Origin: Chloroflexota bacterium
Lineage (GTDB): Bacteria > Chloroflexota > Dehalococcoidia > Lucifugimonadales > UBA3495
Reading direction: 5' to 3'
Length of the DNA stretch: 64,000 nucleotides
NCBI GenBank assembly: GCA_009837355.1
Contig: VXTR01000068.1
Span: forward strand, 62,001 to 126,000
Part shown: piece after piece, positions 1 to 8,225 of the stretch
Position numbering within the stretch: the stretch's first letter is position 1
How the letters are laid out: every line of letters begins with the position of its first letter
The notes under the pieces: model-generated
Told to the model about the DNA's origin: nothing
What the model saw: the letters and a program-made list of their open reading frames with translations, nothing else
The model's database searches: none
Position numbers and translations under genes: made by a program

Positions 1-1047
1 CCGTTCGTTGACCCCGTAGAACAGCGGGGTCTGCTTCTGGAAGACCTGGATGCGCGAGCGGGCAGTTTCAACCACGAAGATGCGCCCCTCGTCATCGCAC
101 TCGACGGCAATGGGCCCCCAGAACAGCTTTTCCCGGTCCAGCCCCTGGGCAATCTTGCGCTCTTCCCACATTTCGGGATTCGCTTCCAGCTTGCCGATGC
201 CCCACTGGGAGATGGTGGCTTGGCCGTAGGTCATGCCGGCAAAGGAGCCGTCAGGATGGAAAGCCTGCATCCGGTCGTTGTTCCAGTCGGCGACATAGAT
301 GGCGCCGTCCCTGTCCACGGCCACGTCGGTGGGCCGGTTGAACTGGCCGGGGCCGTCGCCGGTCTCGCCGAAAGCCATCAGGAACTTTCCGTCGGCGGTG
401 AACTTCTGGATGCGGTCGTTGCGCCAGTCGGCGACGTACACGTTGCCGGCCGCGTCGGTTTCAATGCCGAAGGGCATATTGAACTGTCCGGGACCGGAAC
501 CGAGCTCACCCCACTGGCCGATATATTCGCCGTCGGCGCTGAGCATCTGAATCCGGTGATTGTTGCAGTCCACCAGATACAGCACGCCGTCCCTGCCGAA
601 GACGAGACCGCTGGGTTTGTTCCACTGGCCGTCGCCGTCGCCGGAACGCTCCCACTTGGTGAGGTACTCGCCTTCCGGGGAGTAGATGCTGATGCGGTCC
701 AGGTACTCGTCGGCCAGATAGACGTTGCCATTCGGGCCGATGGTAATGGCGGTGGGCCAGATAATGGCGCCGTCGGTGGCCACCGGTTCGCCGTCGCCCT
801 GCTCGAACACGCCCTTGGCGAACTCGCTGATGAACTCCTCTCCCACGGTGCACATGGTGATGCGCTTGCCGTCGGGACGGTAGTCGTAGGAGCGGCTGGC
901 GACGTACATCACGTCGTCTTCGGCGCGCGCCATGGCGGTGGGATTGCGGAAGCCAGGCCCGGAGAACTCGGCTCTGCCAATGGTGTGGCTGTATTGCAGG
1001 GAAATGCCGATGGTCGGCAAAGCCGTGCGTTCAATGGTAGTGGTCAT
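1..1047 (-). CDS. NHL-repeat beta-propeller protein (3' end outside window)
   Basis: Open from an ATG at 1047 to the window edge (349 codons, no stop), so the C-terminus is missing. The start is preceded by GGAGG at good spacing. Translation shows repeated NHL units of the type G.GQF..P.GI..D..GNVYVAD..N.RIQ.F..DG, at least four in tandem, predicting a beta-propeller. No signal peptide or membrane segment is seen at the N-terminus. It is last in the minus-strand order DUF1800, DUF1501, NHL and is paralogous to the complete gene at 42026-43087. NHL propellers bind ligands or act as lyases; no catalytic assignment is possible here. Family confident, function unknown. Confidence 0.85.
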   Translation of the reverse strand, partial: MTTTIERTALPTIGISLQYSHTIGRAEFSGPGFRNPTAMARAEDDVMYVASRSYDYRPDGKRITMCTVGEEFISEFAKGVFEQGDGEPVATDGAIIWPTAITIGPNGNVYLADEYLDRISIYSPEGEYLTKWERSGDGDGQWNKPSGLVFGRDGVLYLVDCNNHRIQMLSADGEYIGQWGELGSGPGQFNMPFGIETDAAGNVYVADWRNDRIQKFTADGKFLMAFGETGDGPGQFNRPTDVAVDRDGAIYVADWNNDRMQAFHPDGSFAGMTYGQATISQWGIGKLEANPEMWEERKIAQGLDREKLFWGPIAVECDDEGRIFVVETARSRIQVFQKQTPLFYGVNER

Positions 1048-1097
1048 AAAGGTTCCTCCGTTGGCACGGATGGCGGGATTACAATCAGCAGGGTGCT

Positions 1098-1119
1098 GGG
1101 GCGAATACTTATTCGCCCC
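1098..1119. repeat. Dispersed palindromic repeat, copy 1
   Basis: Perfect inverted repeat with arms GGGGCGAAT and ATTCGCCCC around a 4-base loop ACTT. It lies between the end of the DUF1501 gene and the start of the NHL gene. The same palindrome recurs at 4816, 37795 and 43152 with different loop bases, so it is a dispersed REP-like element rather than a gene-specific terminator. No T-tract follows on either strand. Confidence 0.8.
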
Positions 1120-1129
1120 TGTGTACCGG

Positions 1130-2263
1130 CTAGACGAAGTTGAACTTCTCGAACTGGCCGTTGACCAGCGGCTGGGCATCCATCCCCATCCAGTTTTCCA
1201 GCAGGTCGGTGTAGATGCTGCGGAAGTCATTGTTGAAGTGGAGGTCGCCTTCCAGGAGCTTGTCCTCTTCCAGGGAGGGGTACTCGCCGTAGAGGCCGCC
1301 CTTCACGTTTTCGCCTATGACGAAGGCGACGCCACCGCTGCCGTGGTCGGTGCCGGAGCCGTTGTCGTGGACGCGGCGGCCGAACTCGGTGAACACCAGC
1401 AGGGTAACGTTGTCGCTGGCGTCATGCTCGCGCAGGTCGTCCATGAAGTCGCCGACTGCGTTGGAGGTGTTTTGCCAGAGTTTGGCGTGGGCCGCCAGCT
1501 CGCCGGCGTGGGTGTCAAAGCTGTTGTAGGGCGCCGTGGTGTACAGGATGCGAGTGCCGAAGCCGGCCAGGTGCACCTGGGCGATGTTCTTCATGTACTG
1601 GGCGACCACGTCGTCGCCGTACTCCACGGAGGAGCTGTACATTTCGGGAGCGGTGCTGAGGATGTCGGCGCCTTTCAGGGCGTCCATGCCGGTCTGGGAC
1701 AGGTAGTCCACGACGGAACTGCGCCCGATGGTGGGGGAGTACATCTTGGAGAAGATGTCCAGGGCTTCGGTGCGCTGCTCATCGGCCTCAATTCCGGTGA
1801 GAACGCCGTAGGTGGCCAGGTTGCCGACGGAGGCGACGGGCACGCCGGGGGCGGCCAGCGCACGGGGCAGGCCGCGGCCGAAGTTCACGCCGGTCAGCAC
1901 GTTTTCCTTGTTGGGGTCGATTTCCCGGATGGCGCGGCCCAGCCAGCCTTCGGTGCCCTGCTTGTCGGGCTCGCAGGTGTGCCAGATGTCCATGCTGCGG
2001 AAGTGGCTGCGGTTGGGGTTGGCGTAGCCCACGCCCTGGATGATGGCCATTTTGCCTTCATCGTAAAGGCGCTTCATGGGGCCCATGTTGGGGTTGAGCC
2101 CGACGTAGCCGTTGATGTCCAGCGCCTGGCCTTCCGGCACACGCACGGAGGGGCGATTGTCGTAGTACAGCGGGTCGCCGTGAGGCACCAAGGTGTTCAG
2201 GGCGTCGTTGCCGCCGGAAAGCTGGAGGACTACCAGCACCGGATCTTTCTTGGTAGCAGTCAT
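1130..2263 (-). CDS. DUF1501 family protein (module A)
   Basis: 377 aa, start ATG preceded by AAGGAG. DUF1501 proteins belong to the alkaline phosphatase/sulfatase-like superfamily and usually sit beside DUF1800. Seen here: LQLSGGND near residues 13-20, an HFRSMDIWHT segment near 107-116, and EFGRRVHDNGSGTDHG near 293-308, typical of the family. Family members usually start with a twin-arginine signal; this protein begins directly with MTATKKDPVL and has none, so it is predicted cytoplasmic unless exported with a partner. It lies 80 bases after the DUF1800 gene on the same strand, so the two are likely cotranscribed. It is closely similar along its length to the gene at 40778-41905. Catalytic activity unknown. 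Confidence 0.9.
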   Translation of the reverse strand: MTATKKDPVLVVLQLSGGNDALNTLVPHGDPLYYDNRPSVRVPEGQALDINGYVGLNPNMGPMKRLYDEGKMAIIQGVGYANPNRSHFRSMDIWHTCEPDKQGTEGWLGRAIREIDPNKENVLTGVNFGRGLPRALAAPGVPVASVGNLATYGVLTGIEADEQRTEALDIFSKMYSPTIGRSSVVDYLSQTGMDALKGADILSTAPEMYSSSVEYGDDVVAQYMKNIAQVHLAGFGTRILYTTAPYNSFDTHAGELAAHAKLWQNTSNAVGDFMDDLREHDASDNVTLLVFTEFGRRVHDNGSGTDHGSGGVAFVIGENVKGGLYGEYPSLEEDKLLEGDLHFNNDFRSIYTDLLENWMGMDAQPLVNGQFEKFNFV

Positions 2264-2343
2264 TTTGGTTCTCCTTGTGAATCGGTGGAGAAGGCAGGAA
2301 CGAAGATCGCAGCGTTCCTGCCGGTGTAGATTTCCGAGATCGG

Positions 2344-3750
2344 CTAAGCGAACTGGTACTCCTGCGTGCTGACAATGAGCTGGAGAGTCTGGGCGATGGC
2401 CTCAGAGTATTCCGGCGTGCCGGGGGCGGGAGCGCCGTTTCCGCCGGCGTAGGCAACCAGTTGATCGCGGGTTTCAGGGGCCAGTTCGTAGGCGCCGACC
2501 AACTCTAGGCAGCGGTCAACGATGGCGTCCGGGCCGGTCACCTGCTCGCTGTCCAGTCGGGAAACGATTTCCTGGATGCCGGGCAGGCTGGTATTGCCCA
2601 CCTGGTCGGCGGCGAAGTTGATGCGCTCCACCAGGGTGCCGGAGTCGATCCACTCGGCGCCGGTGTGCCAGCCTTCCACGGTGGGCGGATTCATCAGGTC
2701 CTGACCCATGTAGCGGATGGTGTTGGCCAGGGGCTGCAGGCCGAGTTTGGGCGCGGTGAAGTCCTGGACCAGGCGCATGGTGCCGATAACTACTTCGGTG
2801 GGGCTCTTGACCTTCTCGAAGCGGGCGTTCTTGAAGAAGTCGGAGTTGAACAGAACGCGCAGCATGGCGGTCAGGTTGTAGCCGGAGTCGAAGTAGGTCT
2901 GCTCCAGCAGGGCGATGGCCTCGGGATCCCGCGGCGGCGTGTTCTGCCAGGCCGGCACCTGCACTTCGTCGGCCACGAAGAAGTTGTAGAGGTGGCGGGA
3001 AACGAATCGGGCTGCGGAAGGCTGCCGGCAGATGATTTCAACGATGTCGTCGCCATTGAAGTTGCCCGTCTCTCCGAGGAAGGTCTTGTCCTCTTCGTCG
3101 TGGTCGTAGGGGTTGTAGATGAACCCGGACTCGTAGCGGCCGTAAGGATAGCGCGGGATGGCGTTGGTGATGGTCCAGCCCGTGAAGGCTCGGGCGGCTT
3201 CCTTGACGTCGTCCTCGCTGTAGTTGGCGTGGCCGTCCATGCCGACGCCCATGGCGAAGAGTTCGAGCAGTTCACGGCCCCAGTTTTCGTTGATGGAACC
3301 CTTGTGGCTCATGCAGTTGTCCAGGTAGAAGACCATGGCCGGGTCGCGGGACAGGCCCTTAAGCAGGATGTCAAAATTGCCCATGCCCAGCTCGCGGAAC
3401 ATGTCCAACTGCAACTGAATCTGACGGCCATGCTCGCACTTTGAGTTGCCGGTGCAGAGGATGCCGTGCCAGAAGAGGGCGACCTTTTCCTGCAAGGGGC
3501 GCTGAGTGTTAATCATCCGGTAGGTCCAGTAGGCCTGGTTGACCTCCAGCGCGTTCATCTCTCTCCAATCGACGAAGTGGCGCTCTAGGATGTCCATCTC
3601 CAAGTCGGGCTGGGCGGTGGGATTGAGCAGTTCTTCCACGGTGGCTTCGTAGCCATCGGCGGCGCGCTGTTCCAGCTCGGCGTAGGTTGCGCCGAAGCCG
3701 GCGCGACGCATCAGGTGCGCCATCTGGGCAATTTCCTGGTTGGTGGGCAT
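2344..3750 (-). CDS. DUF1800 family protein (module A)
   Basis: 468 aa, ATG preceded by AGGAGG at good spacing. The N-terminal pattern HLMRRAGFGAT (residues about 11-21), the central NWGRELLELFAMG and the later ARAFTGWT and FVSRHLYNFFVADE segments are characteristic of DUF1800. The family is nearly always paired with DUF1501, as here. No signal peptide or transmembrane helix is visible. It is first of the three minus-strand genes and has a 630-base gene-free stretch upstream. A paralogue is at 39281-40684. Biochemical role unknown; the pairing suggests the two proteins act together. Confidence 0.9.
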   Translation of the reverse strand: MPTNQEIAQMAHLMRRAGFGATYAELEQRAADGYEATVEELLNPTAQPDLEMDILERHFVDWREMNALEVNQAYWTYRMINTQRPLQEKVALFWHGILCTGNSKCEHGRQIQLQLDMFRELGMGNFDILLKGLSRDPAMVFYLDNCMSHKGSINENWGRELLELFAMGVGMDGHANYSEDDVKEAARAFTGWTITNAIPRYPYGRYESGFIYNPYDHDEEDKTFLGETGNFNGDDIVEIICRQPSAARFVSRHLYNFFVADEVQVPAWQNTPPRDPEAIALLEQTYFDSGYNLTAMLRVLFNSDFFKNARFEKVKSPTEVVIGTMRLVQDFTAPKLGLQPLANTIRYMGQDLMNPPTVEGWHTGAEWIDSGTLVERINFAADQVGNTSLPGIQEIVSRLDSEQVTGPDAIVDRCLELVGAYELAPETRDQLVAYAGGNGAPAPGTPEYSEAIAQTLQLIVSTQEYQFA

Positions 3751-4340
3751 AAGAAGTACCTCCTGCAGTGGCGATGACGGTTTCGGTTACGAAACAACGC
3801 GGTTGACGGCGGATACCGTAACGAATGGCAACATAACAGCGCAGCCGCACGACGGTTCCGGGCTGATGCCCGAATACTACCCGCCGGGAGTTGCGGTGTC
3901 AAGGCGAAACACCTGGCGCGCAGCACTCGTCGTAGTCGGGGTTTCGGTGTCCGTATCGAGTACGAGGCAGGCGGTTATTTGGGAATTGGCAAGGTTTTCG
4001 ATTTTCGTCGGGGTCGGCCTCCTGTGGTTGGTGGTTGGGTAGCCTGCCTGAGGTCGGTTTCCGGAATTCACTTTGGTCGTTGCCAGCCCCACGGCCGGGG
4101 GGTTCTTACGCACTACCACTTCCAGTGTTTATGACGGCATACGTAGTCCGCCAATGGCAGCTGTGGCCGCACCGTTGCCACTTCCAGTGTCTATGACGGT
4201 AATCTCGATCCGTCAATGGCAGCTGTGGCCGCACCGTCGTGCGATTTAGGATTAGCTGACTGTTTTTGGCCGTTGACGACCTTAGTGATGATGACCTCGT
4301 TGGCAGGCTGGGATGGTTGGCTGATTACACGTGCAAGGCC
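3751..4340 (-). other. Gene-free stretch, possible long leader or small RNA
   Basis: No convincing protein gene is found on either strand. A near-consensus minus-strand promoter at 4341-4370 would transcribe the whole stretch toward the DUF1800 gene. It contains a two-unit tandem repeat (4116-4239) whose unit can fold into two hairpins, and GC-rich hairpins such as CCGGGC-TGAT-GCCCG near 3858-3872. An 80-codon minus ORF (3877-4119) is open but shows no family resemblance. It could be an independent small RNA or an unusually long 5' untranslated region. This is inferred from sequence only. Confidence 0.45.
4116..4239. repeat. Tandem direct repeat, 2 x 62 bases
   Basis: Two adjacent units (4116-4177 and 4178-4239) sharing CCACTTCCAGTGT, ATGACGG and CAATGGCAGCTGTGGCCGCACCGT, with differences concentrated between them. 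Read on the minus strand each unit can form CACT-GGA-AGTG and a second stem of the TGACGG/CCGTCA kind; in one unit this stem changes to TGGCGG, which still pairs through G-U. The 62-base period is not a multiple of three, which argues against a coding repeat. Confidence 0.75.
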
Positions 4341-4370
4341 ATTATAGAACATACGTTTCGCAGTTGTCAA
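4341..4370 (-). promoter_or_regulatory. Consensus sigma-70-type promoter
   Basis: On the minus strand TTGACA (4370-4365) is followed after 18 bases by TATAAT (4346-4341); both hexamers match the consensus exactly. Predicted transcription starts near 4334 and runs through the tandem repeat toward the DUF1800 gene at 3750. It lies just downstream of the stop of the CoA-binding-protein gene, so it does not serve that gene. Confidence 0.7.
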
Positions 4371-4380
4371 CCGGCTCGTG

Positions 4381-4803
4381 TCAGGCCCGCCGCCGCTTGT
4401 GCTGCCGGAGGATGCAGTCGTCCATGATGACGCCCAGGCCAGCGGTCTGCGCTCGCTGGGCTGCCTGCTGGTCAACGACGCCGTCCTGCATCCAGACGTA
4501 GCGGGCGCCGATGGCGATGGCGTCGTCGGTGACCGCGCCGGCGAACTCGCTGCGTCGGAATACGTCCACCAGGTCGATGGCGACGCCCTGCTCGCCGGCG
4601 GCAGCGGAGGCGGATTGCAAGTCGTCATAGGACTGCTCGCCCAGTACCGTCGCGCCGTTCAGGGCCGGGTTCACCGGAATGATGCGGTAGCCCTGGGACT
4701 GCATATAGGCGGAGACTCCGTGGCTGTCCCGGGCCGGGTTGTCGGAGAGGCCGACCACGGCGATGGTCTTCACCTTGTCCAGGATTTCGTCGATCAGGTC
4801 CAT
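4381..4803 (-). CDS. CoA-binding domain protein (YccU type)
   Basis: 140 aa, ATG preceded by AGGAG. The N-terminal KTIAVVGLSDNPARDSHGV (residues about 12-30), YRIIPVNP and VWMQDGVVDQQAA segments are typical of single-domain CoA_binding_2 proteins, a Rossmann fold related to the CoA-binding part of succinyl-CoA synthetase. Length equals that of free-standing members. It is downstream of the cupin and SMP-30-like genes on the same strand, separated from the cupin by a REP-like palindrome. The role of these small proteins is poorly defined; CoA binding is known for the family, and any partner here is unknown. Confidence 0.85.
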   Translation of the reverse strand: MDLIDEILDKVKTIAVVGLSDNPARDSHGVSAYMQSQGYRIIPVNPALNGATVLGEQSYDDLQSASAAAGEQGVAIDLVDVFRRSEFAGAVTDDAIAIGARYVWMQDGVVDQQAAQRAQTAGLGVIMDDCILRQHKRRRA

Positions 4804-4815
4804 TTTGTACTCCTG

Positions 4816-4843
4816 GTAGGGGCGAATAACTACTCGCCCCTAC
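4816..4843. repeat. Dispersed palindromic repeat, copy 2
   Basis: Inverted repeat with outer arms GTAGGGGCGA and TCGCCCCTAC around an 8-base centre ATAACTAC. One base departs from the perfect 12-base arms of the copy at 37795. It sits between the cupin gene and the CoA-binding gene, 12 bases upstream of the latter's start, and would lie in any mRNA that joins them. Confidence 0.8.
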
Positions 4844-4860
4844 ATTTGCCGTCGGAGCTT

Positions 4861-5235
4861 CTACCGGCTGGCGGTGCTGTCGCTGGTGGTGATGGTGATA
4901 TGGCCCATGTAGCCGTTGGCGGTGGCTCCGTGCCAGTGATTCTCACCGGCCTTGACCTGCACCACGTCGCCGACGCCCACGTGATGCTCCTCGGTCTCGG
5001 TGGCGACGATGCCGTTGCCCACGGTGATGACCAGAATCTGGTCGCTGCTGTGGCGGTGCCAGCCGGTCTGCGCTCCCGTCTGGAAGTTGACGACGCTGGC
5101 GTTGAAGAAGTCGCTTTCGCCCTCCGGGATGATGGGCTGGCGGGTGCGATGGACTTCGCCGCCGGTCCAGCCGGGAACCGGCTCGGCAGGGCCCAGGGGT
5201 ACGTGTTCGACGTTGGCGATGCGTACTACGCGCAT
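4861..5235 (-). CDS. Cupin-domain protein
   Basis: 124 aa, ATG after AGGAGG. A single conserved beta-barrel domain carries the two cupin motifs: WHRHSSDQ..V..G (near residues 58-72) and a later GENHWHGA. The HxH and the downstream His are the expected metal ligands. It lies 36 bases after the SMP-30-like gene on the same strand, so the two probably form one transcript. Small cupins bind metals and may be isomerases, dioxygenases or sensors; the substrate cannot be told. The neighbouring lactonase-like gene suggests sugar or organic acid metabolism, which is inference. Confidence 0.85.
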   Translation of the reverse strand: MRVVRIANVEHVPLGPAEPVPGWTGGEVHRTRQPIIPEGESDFFNASVVNFQTGAQTGWHRHSSDQILVITVGNGIVATETEEHHVGVGDVVQVKAGENHWHGATANGYMGHITITTSDSTASR

Positions 5236-5271
5236 GATGCTGCCTCCTATGTTGGGTGAGTGTTGAATGGG

Positions 5272-6189
5272 TTACTTGACGGGCACGGGGATGCCGGCGA
5301 TTTTTACGGGGACGCTGCCGACGGTGTTGCGGCTGGTGAAGTACAGGGTTTTCCAGTCGGCGCCGCCGAAGCAGAGGTTGGTGGTGGCGGACTGGCCGTG
5401 AACCACGATGCCCAGCCGCTCGCCGCCGGCGTTGAGGATGTGCAGACCGCCGGCTCCGCCGCAATAGACGTTGCCCTCGACGTCAACCTTCATGCCATCG
5501 GGGACGCCCTCGCGGTCGCCGCGCATATCGGCGAAGAGGCGGTCGGAGGCGAGGGACAGGCTGCCGTCATCCTGAACGTCAAAGGCGCGGATAATGCCCT
5601 TGCGGGAGTCGTTGATGTAGAGGACGCTCTCGTCGGGAGAGAAGGCCAGGCCGTTGGGCACGACGAAATCGCCCACCAGCAGGGTCAGGGTGCCCAGGTC
5701 GGGGGAGATGCGATAGACGCCGGATATGGTCTGCTCCCACTGCTCCCGGGGACGGCGGAAAGTCCACGGGTCGGTGAAGTAGATGCTGCCGTCGGACTTG
5801 ACCACCACGTCGTTGGGTCGGTTGAGCTGGCGGCCCTGGAACTGGTTGGCCAGGACGGTGGTGGAGCCGTCGTGCTCCAGCCGGCTGACGCGGCGGCCGT
5901 CGTGCTCGGCGGCGATGAGGCGGCCCTGCTGGTCGCGGGTGAGGCCGTTATGGCGGTTGACCGGTTCGGCCTCTACGGTAACCCCGCTGCCGGGGGTGTA
6001 GCGCATCCGGCGGTTGTTGTGGATGTCGCTGAACAGCAGGTAGCCACCATTGCTTTGACTGGAGTCGGTCCACCATAGGGGGCCCTCGGCCGGGCCTTCT
6101 GCGCCGCCGTACCCGGAACCGTGTTCTTCGATGGGCGGGTCGGCGTCGATGATGGCGTCCAGGGCGGGGGATAGCTTTTCAATGGGCAT
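5272..6189 (-). CDS. SMP-30/gluconolactonase-like beta-propeller hydrolase
   Basis: 305 aa, ATG after AGGAGG. Typical SMP-30/LRE-like pattern: EGPLWWTD near residue 36, NRPNDVVVKSDGSIYFTDPW near 121-140, PNGLAFSPDESVLYINDS near 187-204 and PDGMKVDVEGNVY near 236. The EGP glutamate, the NRPND asparagines and the SPDE aspartate match the metal-binding residues of the family, which hydrolyses lactones. No signal peptide. It is first of a minus-strand set with the cupin and CoA-binding genes, and is divergent from the methyltransferase across 202 bases. The natural lactone is unknown. Confidence 0.88.
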   Translation of the reverse strand: MPIEKLSPALDAIIDADPPIEEHGSGYGGAEGPAEGPLWWTDSSQSNGGYLLFSDIHNNRRMRYTPGSGVTVEAEPVNRHNGLTRDQQGRLIAAEHDGRRVSRLEHDGSTTVLANQFQGRQLNRPNDVVVKSDGSIYFTDPWTFRRPREQWEQTISGVYRISPDLGTLTLLVGDFVVPNGLAFSPDESVLYINDSRKGIIRAFDVQDDGSLSLASDRLFADMRGDREGVPDGMKVDVEGNVYCGGAGGLHILNAGGERLGIVVHGQSATTNLCFGGADWKTLYFTSRNTVGSVPVKIAGIPVPVK

Positions 6190-6391
6190 GGTGCGCCTCC
6201 TGGTGCTGGCCGGCGTGGTGGCCGGGCGATGTGGGAGCGGATGCTGACGCCGCCATTGTATGGCCGCAGCTGGCGGGGCGCAACGGCGGATTGGGTAAAA
6301 GTTGTTGCCGCATCGCTATGCGCAGTCAGGCGGGTTTGCGGTTCAATATGGCCCGAAAAGTTAGCGAAGTTTTTGGAAAAGCGCCAATTTT

Positions 6392-7231
6392 ATGAACCAC
6401 TGGCTCAATCAGATTCTACAGGGGGATTGCCTGACGCAGCTGGCTCGGATGCCGGAGGCGTCGGTGAACCTGGTGGTAACGTCGCCGCCCTACAACCTGC
6501 TGAACAGCAGCGGCAACGGCATGAAGAACGGCAACGGCGGCAAGTGGTCCCGCGCCGCGCTGATGCAGGGCTACGCCGGCCACTCGGACGCCATGCCCCA
6601 CGACGACTACGTGGAGTGGCAGCGGGAATGCCTGCGGGAGATGCTGCGAGTGCTGACGCCCGACGGCGCGATTTTCTACAATCACAAGTGGCGGGTGCAG
6701 AAGGGCTTGCTCCAGGACCGGGCCGACATTGTAGAAGGGTTCCCGGTGCGGCAAATCATCATCTGGCAGCGTTCGGGCGGTTTCAATCACAACCCCGGCT
6801 ACTTTTTGCCGACCTACGAGGTGATTTACCTGATAGCCAAGCCGGAGTTCCGGCTGGCGTCGAAAGCCGGCGGCATCGGCGACGTATGGCGCGTGCGCCA
6901 GGATAGAGGCAACCCGCATCCGGCGCCATTTCCGGTGGAGCTGGCGCAGCGGGCGATTGCGGCGACGACGGCTGAAATCGTGCTGGACCCGTTCATCGGC
7001 AGCGGCACCACGGCGGTGGCCGCATTGCTGGAGGGACGGCAGTACGTTGGCATCGACCTGTCGGAGGAATACTGCCGGTTGGCCCAGGAACGAGTGGCCC
7101 GGGTAGAGGCGAAGCTGGACAGCAGCGCCCTCGCCAAGGAACCGGATGAGCCCGCGGCGCCATCGGCCCTGGAGGTCAGGGAAATGCTGATCGGGACGGC
7201 TGAGCAGTGGGGAGTTACGGTCTGGCCCTAA
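6392..7231 (+). CDS. Site-specific DNA methyltransferase (amino-methylating), orphan
   Basis: 279 aa. Motif IV TSPPYN is at residues 30-35 and the AdoMet-binding motif DPFIGSGTT at 199-207; this order (catalytic first) is the beta-class arrangement of N6-adenine/N4-cytosine methyltransferases, and SPPY fits either base. A C-terminal segment beyond YVGIDLSEEYC completes the fold. No restriction endonuclease gene is adjacent, so it appears to be a solitary methyltransferase that may have a regulatory role. The ribosome site is weak (GGAAAAG some 12 bases upstream). Recognition sequence cannot be predicted. Confidence 0.88.
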   Translation: MNHWLNQILQGDCLTQLARMPEASVNLVVTSPPYNLLNSSGNGMKNGNGGKWSRAALMQGYAGHSDAMPHDDYVEWQRECLREMLRVLTPDGAIFYNHKWRVQKGLLQDRADIVEGFPVRQIIIWQRSGGFNHNPGYFLPTYEVIYLIAKPEFRLASKAGGIGDVWRVRQDRGNPHPAPFPVELAQRAIAATTAEIVLDPFIGSGTTAVAALLEGRQYVGIDLSEEYCRLAQERVARVEAKLDSSALAKEPDEPAAPSALEVREMLIGTAEQWGVTVWP

Positions 7232-7290
7232 CTGCCGGCGGGTGAATGGTGATACAATCGCCGCGAAAATCGTGATGCGAGGTAACACCA

Positions 7291-8217
7291 GTGCCCGAAC
7301 AAGAATTTGACCTGTTGATAATCGGCGGCGGCATGGCCGGCCTGACCGCCGGCATCTATGGCGCCCGCTACGGCCTGAACACCGCCATCGTAGAGCAGAT
7401 GATGGCCGGCGCCCAGATTATCAATCTGGAGAAGATTGATAATTACCCCGGCTTTCCCCAGGGCATCGCCGGCTACGAGTTGGGCCCGGCCACCCAGGAG
7501 CAGGCGATGAACGCCGGCGTGGAAGTGCTGATGGACACGGTGGTCGGCGTGTCAACCGACGGCGACTACCTGCTGGTCAACGGCGATATGGGCGGCAGCT
7601 ACCGGAGCAAGGCGGTCATCATGGCGGCCGGCTCCTCGCTGCGGTCGTTGGGCATCCCCGGCGAGGAGGAATTCGACGGGCGCGGCGTGTCCCACTGCGC
7701 CACCTGCGACGGGCCGCTGTACATGGGCCAGACCGTTGCCGTGGTGGGCGGCGGCGACTCGGCGGCGGACGAGGCCCTGACGCTGACCGAATACACCGAG
7801 CGGGTCGTTCTGTTCGTGCGCGGCGACGCCCTGGGCGCACAGCAGGTTTTGCAGGACCGCATCGCCGCCGAACCCAAGATTGAAGTTCGCTACAACACAG
7901 AAGTGGTCGAAATTCTAGGCGAGGATACCGTGTCCGGCGTGAAAATCCGCAGCGGCGACGGCGAGACGGTGGAGCCGGTGAGCGGGCTGTTCATCTACGT
8001 CGGCCTTGACCCCAACTCAGCTTCGGTGGCGGACCTGGTGCCGTTGGACAACGCCGGGCACATTCCCGTCGGACTGAACATGGACACGCCGCAGCCGGGG
8101 CTGTACGCGGCCGGCGATATCCGGCAACAGTCGGCGGCGCAATTGGTGGCCTCGGCCGGCGACGGCGCGACGGCTGCCGTGGCAGCTTTCCGGTACATTC
8201 GCGGCAAAGATTGGTAG
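7291..8217 (+). CDS. trxB: Thioredoxin reductase-like FAD/NAD(P) oxidoreductase
   Basis: 308 aa, GTG start preceded by GAGGT. The FAD-binding motif IIGGGMAGLTAGIYGARYG (residues 10-28) is followed by the redox-active CATC (C136, C139) and the NADPH-binding VVGGGDSAADEA, the order of low-molecular-weight thioredoxin reductases. The C-terminal TPQPGLYAAGDI is the second FAD motif. No thioredoxin gene is nearby, so a ferredoxin- or glutaredoxin-like partner remains possible. Next gene begins within 10 bases of the stop, suggesting cotranscription with the MBL-fold hydrolase. Confidence 0.9.
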   Translation: MPEQEFDLLIIGGGMAGLTAGIYGARYGLNTAIVEQMMAGAQIINLEKIDNYPGFPQGIAGYELGPATQEQAMNAGVEVLMDTVVGVSTDGDYLLVNGDMGGSYRSKAVIMAAGSSLRSLGIPGEEEFDGRGVSHCATCDGPLYMGQTVAVVGGGDSAADEALTLTEYTERVVLFVRGDALGAQQVLQDRIAAEPKIEVRYNTEVVEILGEDTVSGVKIRSGDGETVEPVSGLFIYVGLDPNSASVADLVPLDNAGHIPVGLNMDTPQPGLYAAGDIRQQSAAQLVASAGDGATAAVAAFRYIRGKDW

Positions 8218-8225
8218 GTCCTGCC

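Noticed and set aside
220-2329. Long plus-strand ORFs opposite the NHL and DUF1501 genes
   Set aside because: Typical GC-rich antisense shadows. The minus-strand frames carry the family motifs.
3877-4119. 80-codon ORF on the minus strand in the gene-free stretch
   Set aside because: Low-complexity Thr/Pro-rich composition, no ribosome site of note and no family. The stretch is better described as non-coding.
4116-4239. Possible CRISPR array from the tandem repeat
   Set aside because: Only two units, adjacent with no spacer pattern, and no cas genes in the window.
7291-8217. Thioredoxin gene fused or adjacent to the reductase
   Set aside because: No thioredoxin WCGPC-type motif is found on either side.
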